A stretch of 64,000 nucleotides of DNA from Muricoccus pecuniae (GTDB lineage: Bacteria; Pseudomonadota; Alphaproteobacteria; Acetobacterales; Acetobacteraceae): positions 30,890-94,889 of the forward strand of contig NZ_JACIJD010000016.1 in NCBI RefSeq assembly GCF_014199205.1, read 5' to 3'. The notes under the pieces are model-generated. The model was not told the DNA's origin, did not search any database, and saw nothing but the letters and a program-made list of their open reading frames with translations. Of this stretch, positions 24,495 to 32,586 are shown in pieces. The first letter of the stretch is position 1, and the number at the start of each line of letters is the position of its first letter. Made by a program: the position numbers and the translations under genes.

Positions 24495-27400
24495 ATGCTC
24501 AGTCCTGCCCTCGCCGGCCGCAGCTGGCTCGCTCGCCTGCGCCGCTTCTGGCTGGGCGATGCATCCGCGGACGAGCGTGAGGACCGGCGGACCGGCAGGT
24601 GGCGCACCGTGGCGGCCCTTCTGGTCGGCTTGGCCATCGCCATCGGGACGGCTGGCTATCTTGCCTCCGGGCGGGAGGCGGCGCTCCGCGATGCGGAGCG
24701 CGAGGTGCGGAACATCTCCCTCGTCCTCGCCGATTGGGTCGAGGACGGATTCCGGTCGGTCGAGCAGCTCGAGGGCGGCATCGCCGAGTGGGTGCGCGCC
24801 GAGGAGGGAATCACGCCGGAGAACTTCCGGGAACGATTCGCGACCCTTGGCGCGCATGAGATGCTGCGCGCGCGCCTGGCCGCGGCGCCGAGGGTGGAGC
24901 GCCTCTTCCTGGCCGATCGCGACGGCGCACTTGTCGTGAACTCCGCCCTCTTCCCGGCGCCGGGGATCAGCGTCCTGGGGCGCGACTACTTCGAGGCACT
25001 GCGGAGCCCGGAGGGCGGCGACACCTATCTCAGCTCTCCCGTGCGGAACCAGGTCGATGGGAGGTGGTCGGTCTTCGTCGCGCACCGGCTACGCAACGCC
25101 GAGGGGGAGTTCCTCGGGATCGCCGGCGCCGCGATCGACCTTCGGCGCTTCGAGAGGTTCTTCAGCGGATTGGCGCTGGGTGCCAGCAGCTCCATCGCGC
25201 TGACCCGCCGCGATGCCGTCCTCCTCGCCAGGCATCCCTGGCTTGAGGACCGGGTCGGCAAGTCGCTCGCCAAGAGCGAGACCTTCACGAAGGTGCTGCC
25301 CGTGACGAGCTTCGGCAGCTTCCGCAGCGTCAGCACGCTGGACGGGGTGCAGCGGATCCTCGGGGTGAAGGCGCTCGACGCCTATCCGCTCGTGGTCGTC
25401 GCGACGCGCTCCTCCGACGAGGTGCTCGCGGACTGGCGGCGCGAGGCGAGGCATCTGGGCGGCGCGGCGGTGCTGCTGGAGGTTCTCATCCTCGCTGGCC
25501 TGCTCCTGACCAACCGCCAGGTGCGCGCACGCGCCGCGCTGCGCCGCATGGCCGCGGCGAAGGCCGCTGCGGAGGCCGATCTCTCCATCGCGCGGGAGAG
25601 GGAGGCCGCGGCCCAGGCCATCGCCGAGCGCGAGGGGGCGCTGCAGGCCGTCTTCGAGACGGGCACGGTGGGGGTGGCCGAGATCGACGCTTCCATATCG
25701 CGCTTCGTCCGCGTGAACCCGCGCTTCTGCGAGATGACCGGGCGCGCCGAGGCGGAGCTGCTCGGCGGCCTCGGCGTGGCCGACGTGGTCCATCCCGACG
25801 ATCTCGAAGCCGATCTCGCGCGCTGGTACGCCATCCGGGATGCGGGCGGGGCGCGCGATGCCGAGAAGCGGTACCTGCGGCCCGACGGCTCCGTCCTCTG
25901 GGTGCGGCTGAGCATGACCGTCTCGGCGCGCGATGCCGAGGGGCGGCCGACGCGCTGCGTCGCCGTCGTCCAGGACATTACGGAGAGCCGCTCGGCCGCC
26001 GAGCGGCTGCGGGCGAGCGAGGCGCTGCTCCGGGTCGGCCAGAAGGTCGGGCGCATCGGCAGCTTCAGCCGCGACATCGCGACGGGGGCGCTCCAGTGCG
26101 GGGCGGAGACGCGCGAGATGTTCGGCCTGCCCGCGGGCGAGGAACCGATTCCGGCCGAGATCTGGATGGCTGGAGTCTTTCCCGAGGACAGGGAGCGGCT
26201 GGCCGCTACCATCGCCGAGGCGATCGAGCAGGGCGCGCAGGAGGTCGCCGCCAAGTACCGGATCCAGCGCCTCACGGATGGCAGCCTGCGCCGTGTCGAG
26301 ATGCGGGCTCGCTACGAGTTCGACGAGGCGGGGCGCCCCATCGGCTCGGTCGGCGTCGCCATCGATGTGACGGAGCGGGAGGAGGCGGAGGAGCGGCTGC
26401 GGGCCAACGAGGCCCTGTTGCGGCTGAGCATGGAGGTCGGGCATTTCGGCAGCTTCACCCGTGACTTCAGCTCGCAGGCTTTCACCTGCGGCCCGGAGAC
26501 GCGCGCGCTGCTCGGGCTGCCCGCTGGCGACGAGCCGATCGCCCTGGCCACCTGGCTCGAGACGGTTCTGCCGGAGGAGCGCGAGGGGCTCGTGGCCCGC
26601 ATCGCGGAGGCCCAGGCGGGGTGCCAGCCCGAGATCGCGCTGCAGTACCGGATGCTCCACTCCCGGACGGGTGAGCTGCGCTACATCGATGTGCGGGCCC
26701 GCTACGAGTACGACGCCGGGGGGCGGCCGGTCCGCTCGGTCGGGGCCGTCATCGACGTCACGGAGCAGCGGCAGGCGGAGGCGCGGATCATGCACCTCGC
26801 GCGGCACGACGCCCTGACCGGCCTGCCCAACCGCGTGCTGTTCCGCGAGCGGCTGGACGAGGCTCTTCTCCGCGCGCGACGAGGGGAGGCCTTCGCGGTG
26901 CTCTGCCTCGACCTCGACCGCTTCAAGGAGGTGAACGACACCCTCGGACATCCGGCCGGGGATGCGCTGCTCCGCGCCATCGCCGAGCGCCTGGCGGCCG
27001 AGCTGCGCGAGACCGACACGCTCGCCCGGCTGGGCGGCGACGAATTCGCCATCATCCAGTCCGGCATCAGGCAGCCCGGCGACGCAACCATCCTGGCCCG
27101 CCGGCTGGTGGAGGTGGTCGGCGCCCCCCTCGACCTGGACGGGAACCATGTCGTGGTCGGGACCAGCATCGGCATCTCGGTCGCGCCGATGGACAGCCTG
27201 GAGGCCGACGCGCTGCTGAAGGGCGCGGACATGGCGCTCTACCGCGCGAAGGGCGAGGGGCGGGGGCGCTGGCGCTTTTTCGAGGCGGAGATGGATGCGC
27301 GCATGCAGCTGCGGCGGGTGCTGGAGCTGGACCTCCGGCGCGCGCTCACCGCCGGCGAGTTCGAGCTGCACTACCAGCCGGTCGTGGAGGTGGCGACGCG

Positions 27401-28091
27401 GCGCGTCCGGGGGGCGGAGGCGCTCATCCGCTGGCGCCACCCCGAGCGCGGGCTGGTATCGCCGGACAGCTTCATCCCGCTGGCGGAGGAGATCGGCCTC
27501 ATCGTCCCGCTCGGGGAATGGGTCCTCATCCGCGCCTGCAAAGAGGCAGTGACCTGGCCCGGCGTGCCCAAGGTCGCGGTCAATCTCTCGCCCACGCAGT
27601 TCACCAGCCGCGGCCTGGTGGATGCGGTGGTCTCCGCGCTGGAGCTCTCCGGGCTCGAGCCCTCGCGGCTGGAGCTGGAGATCACCGAGACGGTGATGCT
27701 CAAGGACACCGAGGCGACGCTCGCCACGCTGCACCGGCTCAAGGCGCTCGGCGTCCGCATCGCGATGGACGACTTCGGCACGGGCTACTCCTCGCTGAGC
27801 TATCTCCAGCGCTTCCCCTTCGACAAGGTGAAGATCGACCGGAGCTTCACGAGCGGGTTGGAGCTTTCCCGGCAGAGCAACGCGATCGTGCGCGCCGTCA
27901 CCGATCTCTGCGCGGGCCTCGACATGACGACCACCGCCGAGGGGGTCGAGACGGAGGAGCAACTGCGCGCGCTCCGGCGCGAGGGCTGCCAGGAGGCGCA
28001 GGGTTACCTGTTCAGCAGGCCCTGCCCGGCGGGTGAGATCCGGGGGGTGCTGGAGCGGCTGGAGCGGGACGCGTCCGTGCCGGCGGGGTAG
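24495..28091 (+). CDS. Membrane-bound cyclic-di-GMP enzyme: Cache sensor, PAS repeats, GGDEF and EAL domains
   Basis: The 1198-residue protein has a transmembrane helix near residues 35-55, a periplasmic Cache-like sensor domain to about 310 and a second helix near 320-345. A coiled coil and three PAS/PAC units (about 375-750) follow, then GGDEF (exact motif at 847-851) and EAL (975-977). The GGDEF domain has an intact active site, and the EAL domain has EALIRW, NLSPTQF, ELEITE, MDDFGTGYSS and KIDRSF, so both synthesis and breakdown of cyclic-di-GMP look possible. It probably tunes motility or biofilm formation to an external small molecule. I chose the ATG at 24495 with GGGAG upstream; a GTG 27 nt earlier is possible. 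Confidence 0.92.
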   Translation: MLSPALAGRSWLARLRRFWLGDASADEREDRRTGRWRTVAALLVGLAIAIGTAGYLASGREAALRDAEREVRNISLVLADWVEDGFRSVEQLEGGIAEWVRAEEGITPENFRERFATLGAHEMLRARLAAAPRVERLFLADRDGALVVNSALFPAPGISVLGRDYFEALRSPEGGDTYLSSPVRNQVDGRWSVFVAHRLRNAEGEFLGIAGAAIDLRRFERFFSGLALGASSSIALTRRDAVLLARHPWLEDRVGKSLAKSETFTKVLPVTSFGSFRSVSTLDGVQRILGVKALDAYPLVVVATRSSDEVLADWRREARHLGGAAVLLEVLILAGLLLTNRQVRARAALRRMAAAKAAAEADLSIAREREAAAQAIAEREGALQAVFETGTVGVAEIDASISRFVRVNPRFCEMTGRAEAELLGGLGVADVVHPDDLEADLARWYAIRDAGGARDAEKRYLRPDGSVLWVRLSMTVSARDAEGRPTRCVAVVQDITESRSAAERLRASEALLRVGQKVGRIGSFSRDIATGALQCGAETREMFGLPAGEEPIPAEIWMAGVFPEDRERLAATIAEAIEQGAQEVAAKYRIQRLTDGSLRRVEMRARYEFDEAGRPIGSVGVAIDVTEREEAEERLRANEALLRLSMEVGHFGSFTRDFSSQAFTCGPETRALLGLPAGDEPIALATWLETVLPEEREGLVARIAEAQAGCQPEIALQYRMLHSRTGELRYIDVRARYEYDAGGRPVRSVGAVIDVTEQRQAEARIMHLARHDALTGLPNRVLFRERLDEALLRARRGEAFAVLCLDLDRFKEVNDTLGHPAGDALLRAIAERLAAELRETDTLARLGGDEFAIIQSGIRQPGDATILARRLVEVVGAPLDLDGNHVVVGTSIGISVAPMDSLEADALLKGADMALYRAKGEGRGRWRFFEAEMDARMQLRRVLELDLRRALTAGEFELHYQPVVEVATRRVRGAEALIRWRHPERGLVSPDSFIPLAEEIGLIVPLGEWVLIRACKEAVTWPGVPKVAVNLSPTQFTSRGLVDAVVSALELSGLEPSRLELEITETVMLKDTEATLATLHRLKALGVRIAMDDFGTGYSSLSYLQRFPFDKVKIDRSFTSGLELSRQSNAIVRAVTDLCAGLDMTTTAEGVETEEQLRALRREGCQEAQGYLFSRPCPAGEIRGVLERLERDASVPAG

Positions 28092-28208
28092 GGCGGAAGC
28101 GGGCTCAGCCCTCGGGCGCACGCCCCGGTGGCGGGGCGCCGTTCAGCCAGGCCCGGGGGCGGCGGATGCGGTCGGCGGCCACGAAGGCCTCGATCGCCTG
28201 AAACGCCA

Positions 28209-28240
28209 CGGGCCCGCATCGCTTATGGCGAGCGGGCCCG
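28209..28240. terminator. Hairpin between the GGDEF-EAL gene and the DUF3618 operon
   Basis: A 9-bp perfect stem (CGGGCCCGC / GCGGGCCCG) with a 14-nt loop lies between two convergent transcripts, where a shared bidirectional terminator is expected. No T tract follows. The rest of the 28092-28288 gap holds nothing I can call a gene. Confidence 0.45.
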
Positions 28241-28288
28241 GAACGGAGCCGGCCGCCCTCGCGGGCGACTGGCCGGATGATGGTGCCC

Positions 28289-29494
28289 CTAGCCCTGGCG
28301 GGGGGCGTCGGGCGTGGCTCCCGCTTCCTCGACATTGCGCTTCGCCTCGCCCGCCACGTCGCGCAGCGCCTCGCCGGCCACGTGCGTGACGTCCGAGGCA
28401 ACCTTGCCGAGCACCTCCCCGGCGGCGGAGAGGCCGCCCTTGTCCAGCCCTTCCTTCGCCTCGGAATAGCTCGTGGCGAGCTGCTCCTGCACCTGCTCGA
28501 TGCCGTCCTCCGCCGCCGTGCGGACGTTGTCGTAGGTCTCGCGCGCCACCTCGCCGACACGCCCGGCGACGCTGTCGCGCGCCTCGCCCATCAACTGGTC
28601 CTCGGCGCGGGTCCGGGGGAGGATCGCGCCGATCGCGGCACCGAGGGCGAGGCCGAGCGCGCCGAGGAGCAGGGGCTGCGCCTCGCTCAGCTGTCCGACC
28701 CCGCGCGCGGCCATGGAGGCCTGGCGGGAAGCCGCATCCATCCCGCCGCCTGCCGCGCCGGCCGCGCGATGGGTGAGGGAACCGATGCCGTGCATCGCCC
28801 GGTTCGCGGCATCGGCCACGCCATCGACGATGTCGGAACCGGCGGCGGCGGCGCGGGAGGCCGCGTCGCTCGCCGCGGAGGCGGTGCGGTGGAAGACATC
28901 GGTCGTCGCCGTCGCCGCATCGGAGGCGGCATCGCTGATCGCCGAGGCCGCGCCGGAAGCGGCGCCGCCCACGGCCGAGGCGGCGCGGGAGGCTGCGTCC
29001 CCTACCGCATCGGCCGCCTCGCCCGCGCGGGCCGTCGTGTTGTCGACCATGTCGGAGACGCGGGCGCGCGTGCCGCCCGTGCGGGCGCGGCCAACCGGCA
29101 TGCTGCCGACATAGGCACCCGTCTGCGCGCTGCCGACATAGGCATCCGTCTCCGGCGGGGGCAGGAGGCGGGGGCCGGTGTCATAGGTGCTGCGGACCGC
29201 CGTGCCGGACGACTTGTTGTTCGACAGCAGCAGCCAGGCGATGCCGGCGCCGATCAGCGCGACGGGCAGCGGATTGTCGCGGACCGAGCTGCCGAGGTTG
29301 CGGGCGAACTCCGCCCCGCCAGAGCCGCGGGCGTAGTCGGCGATCTGGTCGATCGCCTGGTCCATCATCTGGCCCGGCGCGAGCTTGCCCCGCAGCGCGT
29401 CCAGCGTGTCCGACACGTTCGAGCGCGTGCGCTCCACCTCGGACTCGATCTCCCGCGCGGACTTGTCGCCGGGGTTCATGGTCGTCCCGCTCAT
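28289..29494 (-). CDS. DUF3618 domain protein with long Ala-rich repeat region
   Basis: The 401-residue protein starts with a DUF3618 domain (SAREIESEVERTRSNVSDTLDALRGKLAPGQMMDQAIDQ) followed by a short membrane helix (LPVALIGAGIAWLLL). Residues about 135-265 are a low-complexity stretch built on repeats such as SDAASDAA and SRAAS, which should form amphipathic helices like those of LEA-type or apolipoprotein-like proteins. A second membrane segment (LLLGALGLALGAAIGAILP) and another helical region follow. DUF3618 proteins are membrane-associated and often stress-induced; no enzymatic role is known. It overlaps the holin-X gene start by 4 nt. An ATG 15 nt downstream is an alternative start. 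Confidence 0.82.
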   Translation of the reverse strand: MSGTTMNPGDKSAREIESEVERTRSNVSDTLDALRGKLAPGQMMDQAIDQIADYARGSGGAEFARNLGSSVRDNPLPVALIGAGIAWLLLSNNKSSGTAVRSTYDTGPRLLPPPETDAYVGSAQTGAYVGSMPVGRARTGGTRARVSDMVDNTTARAGEAADAVGDAASRAASAVGGAASGAASAISDAASDAATATTDVFHRTASAASDAASRAAAAGSDIVDGVADAANRAMHGIGSLTHRAAGAAGGGMDAASRQASMAARGVGQLSEAQPLLLGALGLALGAAIGAILPRTRAEDQLMGEARDSVAGRVGEVARETYDNVRTAAEDGIEQVQEQLATSYSEAKEGLDKGGLSAAGEVLGKVASDVTHVAGEALRDVAGEAKRNVEEAGATPDAPRQG

Positions 29495-29886
29495 CGCACC
29501 TGCTCCTTGACGACGCCCGCGTCACGCGAGAGCTGCGTGACGGTCCGGTCGGGTGTGAGGTTGGATGCCTTGAGGCGGCTCAGCCCGCCACGCAGCACGA
29601 TGTATCCGATAAGGGCCACCGCCACGGCCACGATCAGCGCGGAGACGGTGGCGGAGAGGCCGGCATACTCGACCAGCGCCGCGACGGCCGCCTGGAGCAG
29701 CACGATCAGCGAGGCGAGCAGCAGGAAGGCGCCGACCGCGATGGCCCCGGCGGCGGCGCCGGCGATCGTCACCTTCTCGCCGATCTCGGCGCGGGCGAGC
29801 TGGACCTCCTTGCGGACCAGCGTGGATGTCTGGTCGACGAGGTCCCCGAGCAGGTCGGGGATGGACCGGTCGTTGGAATGGCTCAC
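29491..29886 (-). CDS. Phage-holin-family superfamily membrane protein (DUF1469/holin-X like)
   Basis: The 131-residue protein has the family pattern: PDLLGDLVDQTSTLVRKEVQLARAEIGEKV, then two long hydrophobic helices separated by a short loop (VGAFLLLASLIVLLQAAVAAL and VSALIVAVAVALIGYIVL). Despite the database name these are not phage lysis proteins in this context but small inner-membrane proteins found beside DUF3618 genes. It overlaps both neighbours by 4 nt, so all three are translated from one message. Its function is unknown; a role in envelope stress is inferred from the set. Confidence 0.85.
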   Translation of the reverse strand: MSHSNDRSIPDLLGDLVDQTSTLVRKEVQLARAEIGEKVTIAGAAAGAIAVGAFLLLASLIVLLQAAVAALVEYAGLSATVSALIVAVAVALIGYIVLRGGLSRLKASNLTPDRTVTQLSRDAGVVKEQVR

Positions 29887-30704
29887 AGCGGCGTCTCCGA
29901 CCGTTCGTTCGGCATGGGGGAGGAGATGCCGCCGCCCGTGGCGGGCATGGCCGCAGCGCCGGCCGGCCGGGCCGTGACCTCACCCGTCGCGCCGACGGGC
30001 ATGCTGCCGGGCGTGGCTTCGCCCGGGCGATGGGCCGCGGCGCCGCCGAGGCTGGCGGCCGCCATCGTCATCGGCCGCGCACTATGGCCACCGGACGGAG
30101 ACCATCCGGGAGCGGTGGCGGGGGTGGCGGGCGCGGGGTGGCCCATCGGGTGCCCACCGGACATCCCAGTGGACGTTCTAGTAGACATCCCGCTGGAATG
30201 CCCGCTCGTGGTGCCCTCGGACGAGCTCCTGGCGAAGCGGGCGAGGGCGAAGCCCGCCAGGGCCGCGACGCCGAAGAAGGCGGCGGGCTGGCGGCGGGCG
30301 AAGTCGGTCACGTCCTGCACGAGCTGGCCCGCGCTGCGGTCCCGCAGGGCGGACGAGATGCCTTCGACCGAATCCGCGGCCACGCGCACATGGCGGGCGA
30401 TCTCGGGCGAGCTGCCCTCCAGGTCGTCGGCGGCGTGGCGGATGGCGGTGGCGAAGCCCGAGGCGCGCTCGGCCGCCGCGGCCTTGCCCTCCTCGGCAAG
30501 GCCTTCCGCCCGCTCGCGCGCCGCATCGACCAGCTCCTCCGTCCGCGTGCTCGCCTCGTCGGCGGCGCTGGCGAGGGTCTCGCGGACTTGGCCCGCCGCC
30601 TCCCCGGCACCGGCCTGGATCCGGCTGGCGGCGGCCTGCGCGTCCTCGCGCATGGCGGTGAGGGGTTCGGTCGAGGGGGGTATCGTTTCTGGCCTGTCAC
30701 TCAT
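29883..30704 (-). CDS. Helical membrane-anchored protein heading the DUF3618 operon
   Basis: The 273-residue protein begins with an amphipathic helical region rich in Ala, Glu and Arg (EDAQAAASRIQAGAGEAAGQ and onward, to about residue 125), like YqjD/ElaB-type proteins. A membrane helix (PAAFFGVAALAGFALARFA) and a disordered C-terminal third rich in Ser, Gly, His, Met and Pro follow. The start at 30704 has an ideal GGAGG ribosome site 7 nt upstream; a longer frame begins 26 codons earlier without one. It is the first gene of the three-gene operon. No enzymatic motif is visible. The His/Met-rich tail could bind metal, but that is speculation. Confidence 0.75.
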   Translation of the reverse strand: MSDRPETIPPSTEPLTAMREDAQAAASRIQAGAGEAAGQVRETLASAADEASTRTEELVDAARERAEGLAEEGKAAAAERASGFATAIRHAADDLEGSSPEIARHVRVAADSVEGISSALRDRSAGQLVQDVTDFARRQPAAFFGVAALAGFALARFARSSSEGTTSGHSSGMSTRTSTGMSGGHPMGHPAPATPATAPGWSPSGGHSARPMTMAAASLGGAAAHRPGEATPGSMPVGATGEVTARPAGAAAMPATGGGISSPMPNERSETPL

Positions 30705-30834
30705 CGCAGATCCTCCGGGCAGGGCCTCCGGTTGCCCCGGACCGGGGCGGGCTGCCGCGGAGGAAACCCCATTGCGCGGCATTGGTTCCCTGCCGCCGCC
30801 ATTCCTTCCGCTATCGGCCCTCCATCAGCCCTCT

Positions 30835-30856
30835 GGCGGGGCGCCGCGGCCCCGCC
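30835..30856. terminator. GC hairpin before the acid-sugar kinase gene
   Basis: A perfect 8-bp stem (GGCGGGGC / GCCCCGCC) with a 6-nt loop sits in the 249-nt gap between the divergent DUF3618 operon and the kinase. It may be a leader hairpin for the kinase message instead of a terminator. Confidence 0.3.
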
Positions 30857-30953
30857 CTCACCCGTGGGGCAGGAGCGTGCTATGAGGGGCTTACCGGCGA
30901 TGGGGCGCGGCGCCCCTGCGCCGCACCCGCCCCTGCTCCGAGAGGTCCCTCCC

Positions 30954-32204
30954 GTGCCCCTGCTGGGCTGCATCGCCGACGACTTCACCGGCGCGACCGA
31001 TCTCGCCAACACCCTCGCCAAGGGCGGCCTGAGGACCGTGCTGCTGATCGGCACGCCTGGCGGCCCGCTGCCCGAGGCCGATGCGCTGGTCGTCTCGCTG
31101 GGCACCCGCACGGCCTCGGCGCGCGAGGCGGTGGCGGGGAGCATGGCGGCCTGCGAGGCGCTGCTGGCCGCGGGCTGCCGCCAGATCCTGCTGGACGATT
31201 CCTCCGCCTTCGACCCCGTCGCGGAGAGCCATCTCGGCCCCGTGGCGGACGCGCTGGTGCGCCGGCTGGATGCCGGCTTCGCCCCGGTCTGCCCGGCCAC
31301 CCCGGCGGCGGGGCGGACGGTCTACCAGGGGCATGTATTCCTCGGCGCGTCGCTGCTGGGCGAGGGCGGGATGGGCCCCGGCCCCCGCGCGCCGGGGCGG
31401 GACCCGAACCTTCTCCGCCTGCTCGGCGCGCAGGTGGACGGCGCGGTCGGGCTCGTGCCGGTCACGGTGGTGGAGAAGGGGGCCTCGGCGATCCGCCGCG
31501 CCATGACGGGGCTGAAGGAGGGCGGGCGGCGCTACGCCGTGGTGGACGCCTTTACCGACGCGCATCTTCTGGCGATCGGAGAGGCGGCGGCGGGCCAAGC
31601 GCTCGTCATCGGCGGCCCGGGCATCGCCCTCGGCCTGCCCGCGAACTTCCGTGCGGCGGGGCTCCTGCCGCCGAGCGACGACGCGGTGGCCCTACCGGCC
31701 CCCCATGGGCGTGCGGCCGTGCTCGCGGGCTCCCTCTCCCGCTCCACCCTCGGGCAGATCGGCTTCGCACGGGACCGCATGCACACGCTGGAGCTGGACG
31801 CGCTGGAGGTGCCGGATGCGGAGGCCCTCACCAGGGCGGCGCTGGACTGGGCGGAGGGGCTGCTGGAGGAAGGGCCGGTGCTGATCGCCGCCTCGGCCAT
31901 GCCCGACCGTGTCGCGGAGCTGCGCCGACGCCTCGGGCCGGAGCGCGCGGGCGCGCTGGTGGAGGCGGCGCTCGCCGGGATCGCCGCGGGGCTGGTGGAG
32001 CGGGGCGTGGGGCGGATGGTGGTGGCGGGAAGCGAGACCTCGGCCGCCGTCGTCTCGCGGCTCGGGATCCGGCAGCTCCGCATCGGCGCGGAGATCGACC
32101 CCGGTATTCCCTGGACATCCGCGGGGCCGGAGGGGCCGCATCTGGCGCTGAAGTCGGGCGCCAACGGGGCGCGCGATCTCTTCCTGAAGGCCTTCGAAAC
32201 CTGA
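30954..32204 (+). CDS. Four-carbon acid sugar kinase, OtnK-like (DUF1537)
   Basis: The 416-residue protein shows the DUF1537 kinase pattern: an N-terminal substrate domain beginning LLGCIADDFTGATDLANTL, the QILLDDSSAFDP and AVCPATPAAGRTVYQGH-like region, and a C-terminal nucleotide domain with VLAGSLSRSTLGQI and MVVAGSETSAAVV. It is closest in layout to 3-oxo-tetronate kinase OtnK, which phosphorylates C4 keto-acids before OtnC decarboxylates them. No OtnC or OtnI gene is adjacent. GTG at 30954 gives the family N terminus; an upstream ATG at 30882 has a better AGGAG site but adds 24 unmatched residues. Apparently monocistronic. Confidence 0.85.
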   Translation: MPLLGCIADDFTGATDLANTLAKGGLRTVLLIGTPGGPLPEADALVVSLGTRTASAREAVAGSMAACEALLAAGCRQILLDDSSAFDPVAESHLGPVADALVRRLDAGFAPVCPATPAAGRTVYQGHVFLGASLLGEGGMGPGPRAPGRDPNLLRLLGAQVDGAVGLVPVTVVEKGASAIRRAMTGLKEGGRRYAVVDAFTDAHLLAIGEAAAGQALVIGGPGIALGLPANFRAAGLLPPSDDAVALPAPHGRAAVLAGSLSRSTLGQIGFARDRMHTLELDALEVPDAEALTRAALDWAEGLLEEGPVLIAASAMPDRVAELRRRLGPERAGALVEAALAGIAAGLVERGVGRMVVAGSETSAAVVSRLGIRQLRIGAEIDPGIPWTSAGPEGPHLALKSGANGARDLFLKAFET

Positions 32205-32328
32205 TCCCTCCCGGCCCTCGGGCCGGAATGCTGGGCCGCACGTCCGGGGCCGGGAGTATGTCTCCCGTGCCCCGGTGCGGGCTCACCCTGCCCGAGCGAA
32301 TTGGGCCGGAGCGGGGTGGGTCAGCGCC

Positions 32329-32442
32329 TCAGAAGCCGATCTGGCCGTCAGCGAGGCGGTCGAGGCCCGCGCGGTGGACCGCACGGCCGACCAGGACGTT
32401 GACGACGATCAGGGCCACGAGGCCGGCAGCGAATGCGAACAT
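32329..32442 (-). CDS. 37-residue single-pass membrane protein
   Basis: A short frame begins with ATG at 32442, preceded by AAGGAGAAT with ideal spacing, and ends with TGA. It encodes MFAFAAGLVALIVVNVLVG followed by a short charged tail (RAVHRAGLDRLADGQIGF). The single hydrophobic helix with a basic C-terminal side suggests an inner-membrane miniprotein with the tail in the cytoplasm. It is KdpF-sized but does not resemble KdpF, and no kdp genes are near. The remaining parts of the 382-nt gap (32205-32586) show nothing further. The strong ribosome site is the main support. Confidence 0.6.
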   Translation of the reverse strand: MFAFAAGLVALIVVNVLVGRAVHRAGLDRLADGQIGF

Positions 32443-32586
32443 GCAAGGATTCTCCTTTGCCTGTTCCTCCCTTCACCTGCCCCGCATGTTGCACCGCACA
32501 AACCGCCGCGCAAGGGTCTGGCCGGATCGTGACCTAACGGATTTGTGATTGTGGCTTTTCCGCACGCCTGAGGACCTCCCTAGGCG

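Noticed and set aside
28105..28209. Possible 34-residue minus-strand protein starting with GTG
   Set aside because: The sequence looks mildly protein-like (AFQAIEAFVAADRIRR) but there is no ribosome site and the start lies in the hairpin stem.
29491..29886. Prophage remnant suggested by the holin-family name
   Set aside because: No other phage gene is present, and the same family occurs with DUF3618 genes in non-phage operons.
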